A stretch of 64,000 bases of DNA from Macrostomum hystrix. Its lineage: Eukaryota; Platyhelminthes; Macrostomidae. The position numbers and the translations under genes were made by a program. The first letter of the stretch is position 1. Each line of letters opens with the position of its first letter. The notes beneath the pieces are model-generated. The model was not told the DNA's origin. It ran no database searches and was given only the letters and a program-made list of their open reading frames with translations. The stretch lies in assembly GCA_950097015.1 (NCBI GenBank), contig CATNEN010000037.1, forward strand, positions 2,097,501-2,161,500. Direction: 5' to 3'. Below are positions 34,901 through 45,527 of this stretch, piece by piece.

Positions 34901-37900
34901 CCTTCCACCATCTAGCATCCGCCCCTTCCACAATCTAGCATCCGCCCCTTCCACCATCTAGCATCCGCCCCTTCCACTATCTAGCATCCGCCCCTTCCAC
35001 AATCTAGCATCCGCCCCTTCCACCATCTAGCATCCGCCCCTTCCACTATCTAGCATCCGCCCCTTCCACCATCTAGCATCCGCCCCTTCCACAATCTAGC
35101 ATCCGCCCCTTCCACAATCTAGCATCCGCCCCTTCCACAATCTAGCATCCGCCCCTTCCACAATCTAGCATCCGCCCCTTCCACAATTTAGCATCCGCCC
35201 CTTCCACAATCTAGCATCCGCCCCTTCCACCATCTAGCATCCGCCCCTTCCACCATCTAGCATCCGCCCCTTCCACAATCTAGCATCCGCCCCTTCCACC
35301 ATCTAGCATCCGCCCCTTCCACAATCTAGCATCCGCCCCTTCCACAATCTAGCATCCGCCCCTTCCACAATCTAGCATCCGCCCCTTCCACCATCTAGCA
35401 TCCGCCCCTTCCACTATCTAGCATCCGCCCCTTCCACAATCTAGCATCCGCCCCTTCCACCATCTAGCATCCGCCCCTTCCACCATCTAGCATCCGCCCC
35501 TTACACAATCTACCATCCGCCCCTTCCACCATCTAGCATCAGCCCCTTCCACCATCTAGCATCCGCCCCTTTCACCATCTAGCATCCGCCCCTTCCACCA
35601 TCTAGCATCCGCCCCTTTCACCATCTAGCATCCGCCCCTTTCACCATCTAGCATCCGCCCCTTTCACCATCTAGCATCCGCCCCTTTCACCATCTAGCAT
35701 CCGCCCCTTTCACCATCTAGCATCCGCCCCGAAAAATAATCATTTTTTAACAGAATCCTTATTTCAATAGGCAGAGATAGCCAGGTGTACAGGACCGCAG
35801 TACAGCTACTTGTACATGGGCTCAGTGAGTGCTGTTTTACTGCCTTAACAGTTGAAAGATCACGGGGCTATTTCAATACCCACTGCCGACTCCACGATGG
35901 CTCCCAAACCGAATGGCCAATTTTATTGAAATTACACCATCAGAATCAACATTTTCTGCCATTTACGATGAATTAACTTTCAAAGCCGCCCGAGTCAGCA
36001 TCGTCGAGATTCTTGTCGGAGATCCTGGTGGCAAGGACAGCTTACATTGCTCTGTATAAACAGATTCGTTGAATATTTTTGGAGATACAGAAAAGAGAAA
36101 AGTGTGGGTATTTGAAAACCCCCTGGTCTTCTATTGTTAATTAACCAATCGATGACAAGAGTCTAACTACATTAAATCACGTGCTCCTCTCTGGCAGTTA
36201 AATCTGAGCTATTATCGCAGCCACATTGCCTATCACATGCTATCGGGTGTGAATGCCACATGGGTGGACCTAACTTCATTGGAACTCAACTCGGATGCCA
36301 CGGTAACTAATTCTTACGGCTAGCCGAGCGCAGGAAATTACACGAACAGAGAGAATTGCTAAGAACTGGGAAACGATACAAGGCAGCGATTCAAAGAATT
36401 TTCCTCTTGGGAATCGAGATATAATTGAATGGAAACTCTCGGCAATTTTTTCAGGGAGGAGAAAGTTACGAGTTACGAATTACGAGTTGGGAGAATGTCT
36501 AGGGATAGGGAGAAAATCTTGGGTTTAAGAGAATGTCTAGGATTAGACAGAATGTCTTAACATGAATGAATGTCTTAGGGAGAATTTCTAGAGTTAGGGA
36601 GAATGTCTAGGATTAGACAGAATGTCTTAACATGAATGAATGTCTTAGGGAGAATGTCTAGGGTTTGGGAGAATGTCTAGGGTTAGGGAGATTGTCTAGG
36701 GTTTGGGAGAATGTCTAGGGTTTGGGAGAATGTCTAGGGTTAGGGAGAATGTCTAGGGTTATGGAGAATGTCTAGGGTTTAGGGAGAATGGCTAGGGTTT
36801 GGGAGAATGTCTAGGATTTAGGAGAATGTCTAGGGTTAGGGAGAATGTCTAGGATTTGGGAGAATGTCTAGGGTTAGGGAGAATGTCTAGGGTTTAAGGA
36901 GAATGTCTAGGGTTGGGGAGAATGTCTAGGATTTGGGAGAATTTTTAGGGTTAGGGAGAATGTCTAGGGTTTAGGGAGAATGTCTAGGGTTAGGGAGAAT
37001 GTCTAGGATTTGGGAGAATGTCTAGGATTTGGGAGAATGTCTAGGATTTGGGAGAATGTCTAGGATTTGGGAGAGTTTCTTTGGTTTTGGAGTCTGTATT
37101 AGTCTGGAGTTCTAATTTGCTTCTAGGTGAAACAGATAGTTTTCCAAAACTAAGATAGTGAAAAAAATTCACCCAATTAGGATTTGCAGGATTTTTAGGA
37201 CCTTGAGAAAATATGAACCTTACCTTAGGATTTTGTCTGGAAATAAATTTCAGTCCGCAGAGCAGAGATGGCGCCGGGGACTCGCACTAGTGAAGGAGGC
37301 TCTGTCATCGCTGCCTGCCGGGTCAAACGGCAGGGGACTCACAGAAGCGGCCGCTTTGCTACAGGGCAGCGACTGTGGTGTTGTCAGAATGGCTTCTGCC
37401 AGCATCAGGGAGACAATCCAAGTGCGGGAAACAGACGACTGGAAACTTAGGGACTGGGGGAGTAGAGCGGTGAATGGAAACTGAAAGACTGGGGGGTAGA
37501 GCGGTGACTGGAAACTGAGGGACTGGGGGGTAGAGCGGTGACTGGAAACTGAGGGACTGGGGGTAGAGCGGTGAATGGAAACTGAGGGACTGGGGGTAGA
37601 GCGGTGAATGGAAACTGAGGGACTGGGGGGTAGAGCGGTGACTGGAAACTGAAAGTCTGGGGGGTAGAGCGGTGACCGGAAACTGAGGGACTTAAAATGG
37701 ATTACGAATTAGGAAAGTGTACAGATTTCCATTAATTAATTGGAAATTTCCATAGCAATGATTTTGACTTACAATATCGTTATAGGTTTTTTCTGTCTCT
37801 GCTATTTCCTCTCATGCTCACAAGTCCAGAAATCCTTGCAGAGCACAATTTACAAATCGATGGGCAGCCTAATGATATCTGGCAGGCGGTTCGTGAACTT

Positions 37901-40900
37901 TAGCTTCGAATTCGCCCACATGGAGACTAATTCCCTGAATCCGGTGAGTCAACCGCATGCTAGTTGGGAAAACAAGATTTGTCCATTTGTCAACTGTTTA
38001 TCTTGCTCCATCGCTCCTACCTCTTAAGTGGACCGTGATAAGTTCTTAAGGGAAGAGTCTCGAAGATTTTGTGTGAGGTTTGTGTAGAGTGAGCTAGTTG
38101 AGGAGTGGACTTTGGTCAGGAATAAAGTGGTGGGATTAAGGATTGAGGTGATTGAGGAGTGAGGCGGGTGAGGAGTGAGTTGGGTGAGGATTAATGTGGG
38201 TGAGAAATAAAATTGGGTGAGAAGTGAGGTGGGTGAGGAGTAAGTTGGGTGATGATTGAGGTTGGTGAAGATTAAAAAGGGTGAAAATTAAAGAGGGTGA
38301 GGAGTAAGGTGGCTGAGGATTGAGGTGGGTGAGGAGTGAGGTGGGTAAATAATTGAGGGTGAGGAGTGAAGTGGTTGAGAAGAGAGGCGGGTGAGGAGTG
38401 AGGCGGGTGAGGAGTGAGGCGGGTGAGGATTGAGGTGGGTGAAGATTTAGGTGGCTGAGGATTGAGGTAGGTGAGGAGTGAGGTGGGTGATGTTTGAGGT
38501 GGGTGACGATTGAGGTGGTGAAGATTAAAAAGGGTGAAAATTAAAGTGGGTGAGGAGTCAGGTGGGTGAGGAGTGAGGTGGGTGAAGAGTGAGTCGGGAG
38601 AGGAGTGAGGTGGGCGAGAATAGGGACAAACTACATCGAGTAGACTTACAGTCAGCAGGTAAGCATACTTTTCCGTAATAAGTTACTATTAGCCGATGGA
38701 TTTCACCCATTGCTCCAGTTCGCCAGCTGGACTTTTGACCGCGGCTTTGCGCCCACGCCACAGGCCGCGGAGTCAGACGCCCGACACACAGCCGCCCAAC
38801 TCGAGTGGTTTCTCCGCCGCAACCTATCGGTGGTCACGGCCGAGTTCCCGCCGTTTGTGATGTACAGAACTCGAGACAGCAACGGCTCGCCTGTGTACGG
38901 CAACGACCGCTGGTTTGGACTGTCCATCGAGCTATTCGCCAAGTTGGCCGACATCAACAACCTGGGATTTCGAATCTACGGAGCGCCGGACGCCACGCCG
39001 GGGATTCGAATTTCGACCTCGCCAAGCGGCGTCGAACGATGGAGCGGCATGGTGGGCGAGATCATGGCTGGCAATGCCGACATTGCCGTTGGACCTTTCA
39101 GTGTCACCTATGAGAGGGAACGTGTAAGCGCTCATTGCTAGGGGAGATCTTAGAATGGGGATTTTAGAGATGGAGTAGTTGGGAAATGGGGATTTGAGAT
39201 TGTGGTAGTTGGGAAGTTGGGATTTGAGATTTAGGTAGTTGGGAAGTGGGGATTTGAGATTTAGGTAGTTAGGAGGTGGGGATTTGAGATTTAGGTAGAT
39301 GGGAAGTGGGGATTTGGGATTTAGGTAGTTGGGAAGTGGGGATTTGGGATTTAGGTAGTTGGGAAGTGGGGATTTGAGATTTAGTAGTTGTGAAGGTGGG
39401 ATTCGATAATGGGGATGGTTGGCAGGTGGGTATCAAAACAGATGCAGGGTGAATTTATTAGAAAGGGGATATGTAGAAGTGCCTATTCGATTACGGGATA
39501 CTCCAAAAAGCTTCAGGTAATTAGTCAAGCAGGTAAAAACTCCACTTTGCTCTCAGGTTATAGACTTCAGCACGCCATACATGGGCCTCGGACTGACGGT
39601 GCTGATGAAGCGCACGGAGGTGCCCTCGGATCTGTTCCAGTTTCTCAATCCCTTCCACCGTGATGTGTGGCTCTACACCCTGTTAGCTCTGGTGGTGTTC
39701 ACAGCCTTCGTGTTCTTTGTGGCTCGCTTGAGTCCGTACGAGTGGTTCTCAAGGTCCGCCTGCCGGCCAGTTGAGGAGAATGTATTCAGCCTGCACAACA
39801 GCCTGTGGTTTGCGGCATGCTCGCTGCTACAGCAGGGTGATTTGAATTGAAAGGGAGCGGGGATTGGGAGAGGGAATGGGGATTGGGAGAGGGAATGGGG
39901 ATTTAGAGAGGGAATGGGGATTGGGAGAGAGAACGGGGATTGGTAGAGAGAACGGGGATTGAGAGAGGGAATGGGGATTAAGAGAGGGAATGGGGATTGG
40001 GAGAGGGAATGGGGATTTATAGAGGGAATGGGGATTGGGAGAGAGAACGGGGATTGGTAGAGAGAACGGGGATTGGGAGAGGGAATGGGGATTGGGAGAG
40101 AGAATGGGGATTGGGAGAGAGAACGGGGATTGGGAGAGGGAATGGCGATTGGGAGAGAGAATGGGGATTGGGAGAGGGAATGGGGATTTAGAGAGGGAAT
40201 GGGGATTGGGAGAGAGAACGGGGATTGGGAGAGGGAATGGGGATTGGAAGAGAGAATGGGGATTGGGAGAGGGAATGGGGATTTAGAGAGGGAATGGGGA
40301 TTGGGAGAGAGAACGGGGATTGGGAGAGAGAACGGGGATTGGGAGAGGGAATGGGGATTGGGAGAGAGAACGGGGATTGGGAGAGGGAATGGGGATTGGA
40401 AGAGAGAATGGGGATTGGGAGAGAGAACGGGGATTGGGAGAGAGAACGGGGATTGGGAGAGGGAATGGCGATTGGGAGAGAGAACGGGGATTGGGAGAGG
40501 GAATGGGGATTGGAAGAGAGAATGGGGATTGGGAGAGGGAATGGGGATTTAGAGAGGGAATGGGGATTGGGAGAGAGAACGGGGATTGGGAGAGAGAACG
40601 GGGATTGGGAGAGAGAACGGGGATTGGGAGAGGGAATGGGGATTGGGAGAGGGAATGGGGATTGGGAGAGGGAATGGGGATTGGGAGAGGGAATGGGGAT
40701 TGGGAGAGGGAATGGGGATTGAGAGAGGGAATGGGGATTGAGAGAGGGAATGGGGATTGGGAGAGGGAATGGGGATTGGGAGAGGGAATGGGGATTGGGA
40801 GAGAGAATGGGGATTGGGAGAGAGAATGGGGATTGGGAGAGGGAATGGGGATTGAGAGAGGGAATGGGGATTGGGTGAGGGAATGGGGATTGAGAGAGGG

Positions 40901-43900
40901 AATGGGGATTTAGAGAGGGAATGGGGATTGGGAGAGAGAACGGGGATTGGGAGAGGGAATGGGGATTGAGAGAGGGAATGGGGATTGGGAGAGGGAATGG
41001 GGATTCGGAGAGGGAATGGGGATTGGTAGAGGGAATGGGGATTGAGAGAGGGAATGGGGATTGAGAGAGGGAGTGGGGTTTGGGAGAGAGAACGGGGATT
41101 CGGAGAGGGAATGGGGATTGAGAGAGGGAATGGGGATTGGGAGAGGGAATGGGGATTCGGAGAGGGAATGGGGATTGGTAGAGGGAATGGGGATTGAGAG
41201 AGGGAATGGGGATTTAGAGAGGGAATGGGGATTGGGAGAGAGAACGGGGATTGGGAGAGAGAACGGGGATTGGGAGAGGGAATGGGGATTGGGAGAGGGA
41301 ATGGGGATTGAGAGAGGGAATGGGGATTGGGAGAGGGAATGGGGATTGGGAGAGGGAATGGGGATTGAGAGAGGGAATGGGGATTGAGAGAGGGAATGGG
41401 GATTGGGAGAGGGAATGGGGATTGGGAGAGGGAATGGGGATTGGGAGAGAGAATGGGGATTGGGAGAGAGAATGGGGATTGGGAGAGGGAATGGGGATTG
41501 AGAGAGGGAATGGGGATTGGGTGAGGGAATGGGGATTGAGAGAGGGAATGGGGATTTAGAGAGGGAATGGGGATTGGGAGAGAGAACGGGGATTGGGAGA
41601 GGGAATGGGGATTGAGAGAGGGAATGGGGATTGGGAGAGGGAATGGGGATTCGGAGAGGGAATGGGGATTGGTAGAGGGAATGGGGATTGAGAGAGGGAA
41701 TGGGGATTGAGAGAGGGAGTGGGGTTTGGGAGAGAGAACGGGGATTCGGAGAGGGAATGGGGATTGAGAGAGGGAATGGGGATTGGGAGAGGGAATGGGG
41801 ATTCGGAGAGGGAATGGGGATTGGTAGAGGGAATGGGGATTGAGAGAGGGAATGGGGATTTAGAGAGGGAATGGGGATTGGGAGAGAGAACGGGGATTCG
41901 GAGAGGGAATGGGGATTTAGAGAGGGAATGGGGATTGGGAGAGAGAATGGGGATTGGGAGAGGGAGTGGGGATTGGGAGAGAGAACGGGGATTGGGAGAG
42001 GGAATGGTGATTGGGAGATGGAATCGGGATTGGGAGAGGGAATGGGGATTGGGAGAGGGAATGGGGATTGGGAGAGGCAGTGGGGATTGGGATAGGGAAT
42101 GGGGATTGGGAGAGGGAATGGGGATTGGGAGAGAGAACGGGGATTGGGATAGGGAATGGGGATTGGGAGAGGGAATGGGGATTGGGAGAGAGAACGGGGA
42201 TTGGGAGAGGGAATGGGGATTGGAAGAGAGAATGGGGATTGGGAGAGAGAACGGGGATTGGGAGAGAGAACGGGGATTGGGAGAGGGAATGGCGATTGGG
42301 AGAGAGAACGGGGATTGGGAGAGGTAATGGGGATTGGAAGAGAGAATGGGGATTGGGAGAGGGAATGGGGATTGGAAGAGAGAATGGGGATTGGGAGAGG
42401 GAATGGGGATTTAGAGAGGGAATGGGGATTGGGAGAGAGAACGGGGATTGGGAGAGAGAAAGGGGAATTGGAGAGGGAATGGGGATTGGGAGAGAGAATG
42501 GGGATTGGGAGAGGGAATGGGGATTGGGAGAGGGAATGGGGATTGAGAGAGGGAATGGGGATTGGGAGAGGGAATGGGGATTGGGAGAGAGAATGGGGAT
42601 TGGGAGAGAGAATGGGGATTGGGAGAGAGAATGGGGATTGGGAGAGGGAATGGGGATTAAGAGAGGGAATGTGGGTTCAGAAAGGAAATGGGAATAGGTG
42701 ACATTGAAGCATAAGGGAGAATAAAGGAGAGAGATAGGTTGAAATGGACAGATTAAAGTGTGGAATAATATGCATTTGAAGACAGGTTTGTTAATCAGAA
42801 ACAGCTGATCTGCTACCCTCAATGGCCTATCCAGGTTCTGAGCTGGTACCCACAGCATTCTCAGTTCGGTTAGCCAGTGCATTCTGGTGGTTCTTCATCC
42901 TGGTCATTGTTAGCAGCTACACGGCCAATCTAGCCGCATTTCTCACCGTGAACAAGTTGAATGAGATCAGCACACTGGCTCAGTTGGTCAGTCAGGAGAG
43001 CGTCAAGTACAGCATCATTTCAACGGACGCCACCTACACCTTCTTCTCGGTGAGTGAAGCCTTTTGAAGCAGCTTTCTTATTGAAAATATTTGTAAACTT
43101 TCCTTCGTCACTTTGTCAATCGCTCAGTCGTCCAAGGACCCAATCTACAGCGAGATGTTCAAGAAAATGCTCCACTGGAACGCCAGCGGCAAGGCGCCGT
43201 TTCTAGCGAACCCGATGGACGCGCTGCTCCGGGTGCGGGCCGGAGGTTTCGCCGCTGTGCTGGAGTCGCCTCTAGTCGAATTCTATCGGGAGCGCGACTG
43301 CGACCTGATCCAGGTTGGGGACATCTTCAGCCCTAGCGCCTACGGCTTCGGAGTGGCTCAGGGCAGTGAGTCTCGGTGGCGTCCACAACTTTCCATCATT
43401 GGTTTCTCATCTGCTAGCGCAGTCGCGGATGGCTGCGGACAATGGCACACCATTGCACGCAAGCCTTAAAAAATTCTTGTCTCTTCTCTGGGGAATCGAG
43501 CCCAGTGACCTTGGTGCCGGAGGCAAACGCGTTAGACCGCTCTGCCACTCACCCCCTATGCTTGCAGATACTGTCCTGCGAAACATGTTGACGGAGACTA
43601 TCCTGCAGCTGATGCAGCAGCAGTTTATTGTCCAGCTGCAGGCGAAATGGTTTAAGAATTACAACATCACCGGGGTGCCGTGCAGCAGTCGGACCGGCAG
43701 CGGCGGCGTCGGCGGGTCGCAGTCGACGCCAGGCACGCTGAACATGGACGCCTTCGCTGGCCTGTTCATCACCCTGGCTGCCGGGCTGGCCCTGTCTCTG
43801 CTGGCACTCGCCTGCGAGATTTTGCTGAAAGTCCGGCTAACCCGGGCGTCGCGAAGTGTAAGAATAACTTCTCCCAAAATAATTGGGTTCAAGCAAGCTT

Positions 43901-44191
43901 CTTTCATATCAGTATCTTTCATACCATACAGACTCTGCAGATAAGCAAATAGCTAAACAATTGATCTTTCAGATTTGGCTCAGTGAAGCAATTGTTCAGC
44001 TATTTCAGCGAGCCTTCCTTGGCTACAGAGCACGCACGCTTGAACCAGCACCGCCGGCTGGCAGCAACCCGCCGCAGGTCTGCTCGGTTGAGAAGGCCGG
44101 CGTTCCATCCAGTGTCTTCGCTTCGTCGCCAACTCTGTCTGAGGAGCGCATCAGTGGGAATATATATTATCGAAAGACCACTGTTCTGTAG
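31997..44191 (+). CDS. grik: ionotropic glutamate receptor, kainate type, complete
   Basis: Fourteen exons: 31997-32090, 32160-32237, 33178-33441, 34239-34414, 35771-35824, 36198-36302, 37254-37421, 37830-37943, 38719-39123, 39557-39836, 42835-43049, 43128-43365, 43568-43857, 43973-44191. All have GT-AG borders and matching phases; total 2,700 bases, 899 residues, the usual size. Residues 1-20 are a signal peptide (KLLVCVLLQQAALLTA). The amino-terminal domain spans about 25-350. Ligand-binding S1 ends in GPFSVTYERER (Arg484 is the expected glutamate-binding Arg). M1 is about 524-544. The pore loop is SLLQQGSE with Gln578 at the Q/R site. M3 carries SYTANLAAFLTV. S2 has VLESPLVEF. M4 is about 793-814, followed by a short cytoplasmic tail. 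The QQGSELVP and SPYEWF motifs favour kainate over AMPA or NMDA type. It is a plasma-membrane cation channel gated by glutamate. Several introns hold large minisatellites. Confidence 0.93.
32262..33095. repeat. 23-bp minisatellite, receptor intron 2
   Basis: About 35 units of CCATCCAGCATCCGCCCCTC + CCA, with TTCTG and TTCCAG variants. Frames through it are open on both strands. The same unit family occurs in intron 4 (34460-35730). Confidence 0.96.
33515..34185. repeat. 13-bp minisatellite, nearly perfect, receptor intron 3
   Basis: About 51 copies of GGGATCTGGATCT with almost no variation, so a recent expansion. Each unit carries two GATC sites. It creates a 246-codon minus-strand frame with a PDPRSRSQIQI repeat that is an artefact. 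Confidence 0.98.
34460..35730. repeat. 23-bp minisatellite, receptor intron 4
   Basis: About 54 units of CATCTAGCATCCGCCCCTTC + CAC, alternating with CACAATCTAG. The core AGCATCCGCCCCTTCC is shared with the intron 2 array, and the two differ at fixed positions (CATCTAG here against CATCCAG there). The last eight or so units have TTTCACC in place of TTCCACC. Confidence 0.97.
36460..37090. repeat. 19-bp minisatellite, receptor intron 6
   Basis: About 32 imperfect units of GGGAGAATGTCTAGGGTTA with TTT and ATT variants; the left edge is degenerate. Confidence 0.93.
37436..37695. repeat. 33/34-bp minisatellite, receptor intron 7
   Basis: About eight units of GGGACTGGGGGGTAGAGCGG + TGACTGGAAACTGA. 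It begins within 20 bases of the exon 7 donor. Confidence 0.92.
38090..38620. repeat. degenerate 16-bp repeat, receptor intron 8
   Basis: Loose GAGGTGGGTGAGGAGT units with many substitutions and indels. It looks older than the other arrays. Confidence 0.8.
39140..39415. repeat. 30-bp minisatellite, receptor intron 9
   Basis: About nine units of GGGATTTGAGATTTAGGTAG + TTGGGAAGTG, starting about 20 bases after the exon 9 donor. Confidence 0.92.
39850..42680. repeat. 2.8-kb 19-bp purine-rich minisatellite, receptor intron 10
   Basis: About 149 units of GGGGATTGGGAGAGGGAAT with GAGAGAACG, GAGAGAATG, TTAGAG and TTGAGAG variants. Large blocks repeat in order: the segment around 40800-41200 is repeated around 41450-41850. 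It begins about 10 bases after the exon 10 donor and ends about 155 bases before the exon 11 acceptor, inside the codon run that separates the pore loop from M3. Confidence 0.97.
43488..43558 (-). mobile_element. solo tRNA-like SINE head in receptor intron 12
   Basis: On the minus strand this reads AGTGGCAGAGCGGTCTAACG (A box) through CTGGGCTCGATTCCCCAG, a B box with a perfect five-pair T stem. It matches the head of the SINEs at 2327 and 60914 but has none of their body. There is no complementary acceptor stem, so it is not a working tRNA gene. Its end lies about 10 bases before the exon 13 acceptor. Confidence 0.7.
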
Positions 44192-45527
44192 CATATTGAT
44201 TGAAGAAACGTAAAATACGAAATAATATAAAATTTGAGTTGTGGGCTTCATCGACCTGATAAAATATAACGCGCCATGATATCAAAAAATGGTCATTCAA
44301 ATGTTTAATGTTTACACGATAATGACAACGTTTCTTCTTGCGGCAAACGATAGTTCTATGTTTCACTCGTAGTCGACATGTTAAGTAAAGGTCGATTAGG
44401 TTGCTTTGAAATTTAATGCAAAATTTACGTTGTATTTCAGAATTGGCCCTGTCTCAAACCTAAAACAACAAGCAAAATTTTGTGGTTTGGTACTTGCAAC
44501 TATATTGAATTCTACAAGCAAAAGTTACAACACGACCGAAGAGTTACATTTAAAAAATCGTAAAAATTCCGATGTTATACCATGATCCGAAGTATATTAA
44601 AACAACATATAAATACTAAGCAAAAAATATCGTAGATTCAACAATTATATTTTTAACTCGTTAATTTTAAATGCCGTTTTTATTTATGTAATTTATGAAA
44701 TATAAGTACTGCTTGAAAGATTGGCTACACTACTAAATTTTGACTCGGGATATTTCATTTTAATTTTGACTGGATTAATAGGTGATAAATTATGCTGAAT
44801 GAAACTTAGAAGAGGCTGTGTTTTTCAGTTTCGCGGAATTCGTTGCGTCAAAGATTACTGTGTTCGATGCTGTTAGAAGGCATATTAAATGAGAAAAGAT
44901 AATGCATACGTTATTATCTTATTAATAAAATGAAATGGTCTTTTTCATTGAATACTTACTTTATTTATTTATCATATTTAATACAATATTACTCATATTT
45001 TAATAATCATGATAATACCGTTTATGCGAAATGTATATTCGCATTAATTTATATTTGCCTTAAGTTTATTTCATATAAATGTGCCCAAGAGAATTAGCAC
45101 AACTCACAACTATTGTTGTAAAATGCAACATTGTCGCATTTTACTAAACAGGATCGGATTCTGTCCTGTCTTATTTACATATTGTTAATTCGTTTTGTTA
45201 TGTAAGAGTTTTCTCAAGCAAAAGGCTGGTTTACACAGACATTAAATGATTTTTGTTAGGTTTGAAGTACAAGCTGTTCTTAAAAAAATAATTTTCACGT
45301 GTGATTTGTCCTCATTTGATGCTGTGTGAATGTGCATCTGAGAATGAGAATGAGAATGAGAATATTTTCAGTCTCAATCATATTGTAGCTATGAATTTGC
45401 TAGTTTAAAATTTCCACCAGAAAAAATTAGAGTCATGGTAAAATGAAAGTTGCCTATGATTTGAGTGCATAAAATTAATAATGCTGTGAATTGTATTTTG
45501 CTATGTTCCTCTATAAATTTCAGCAAA
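44192..45527. other. AT-rich spacer between receptor and LRR genes
   Basis: No gene recognised. It includes the receptor 3' end (an AATAAA is visible near 44925), a hairpin GTAAAATGC at 45118-45126 with its reverse complement at 45136-45144, and a short GAGAAT run near 45340. Confidence 0.5.

Noticed and set aside
40000-42882. Families of GER/WER-rich plus-strand frames and a 321-codon minus-strand frame
   Set aside because: All derive from the 19-bp array in receptor intron 10.
43488-43558. Functional tRNA gene
   Set aside because: The T arm is perfect, but there is no matching acceptor stem or convincing anticodon arm; it matches the SINE head instead.
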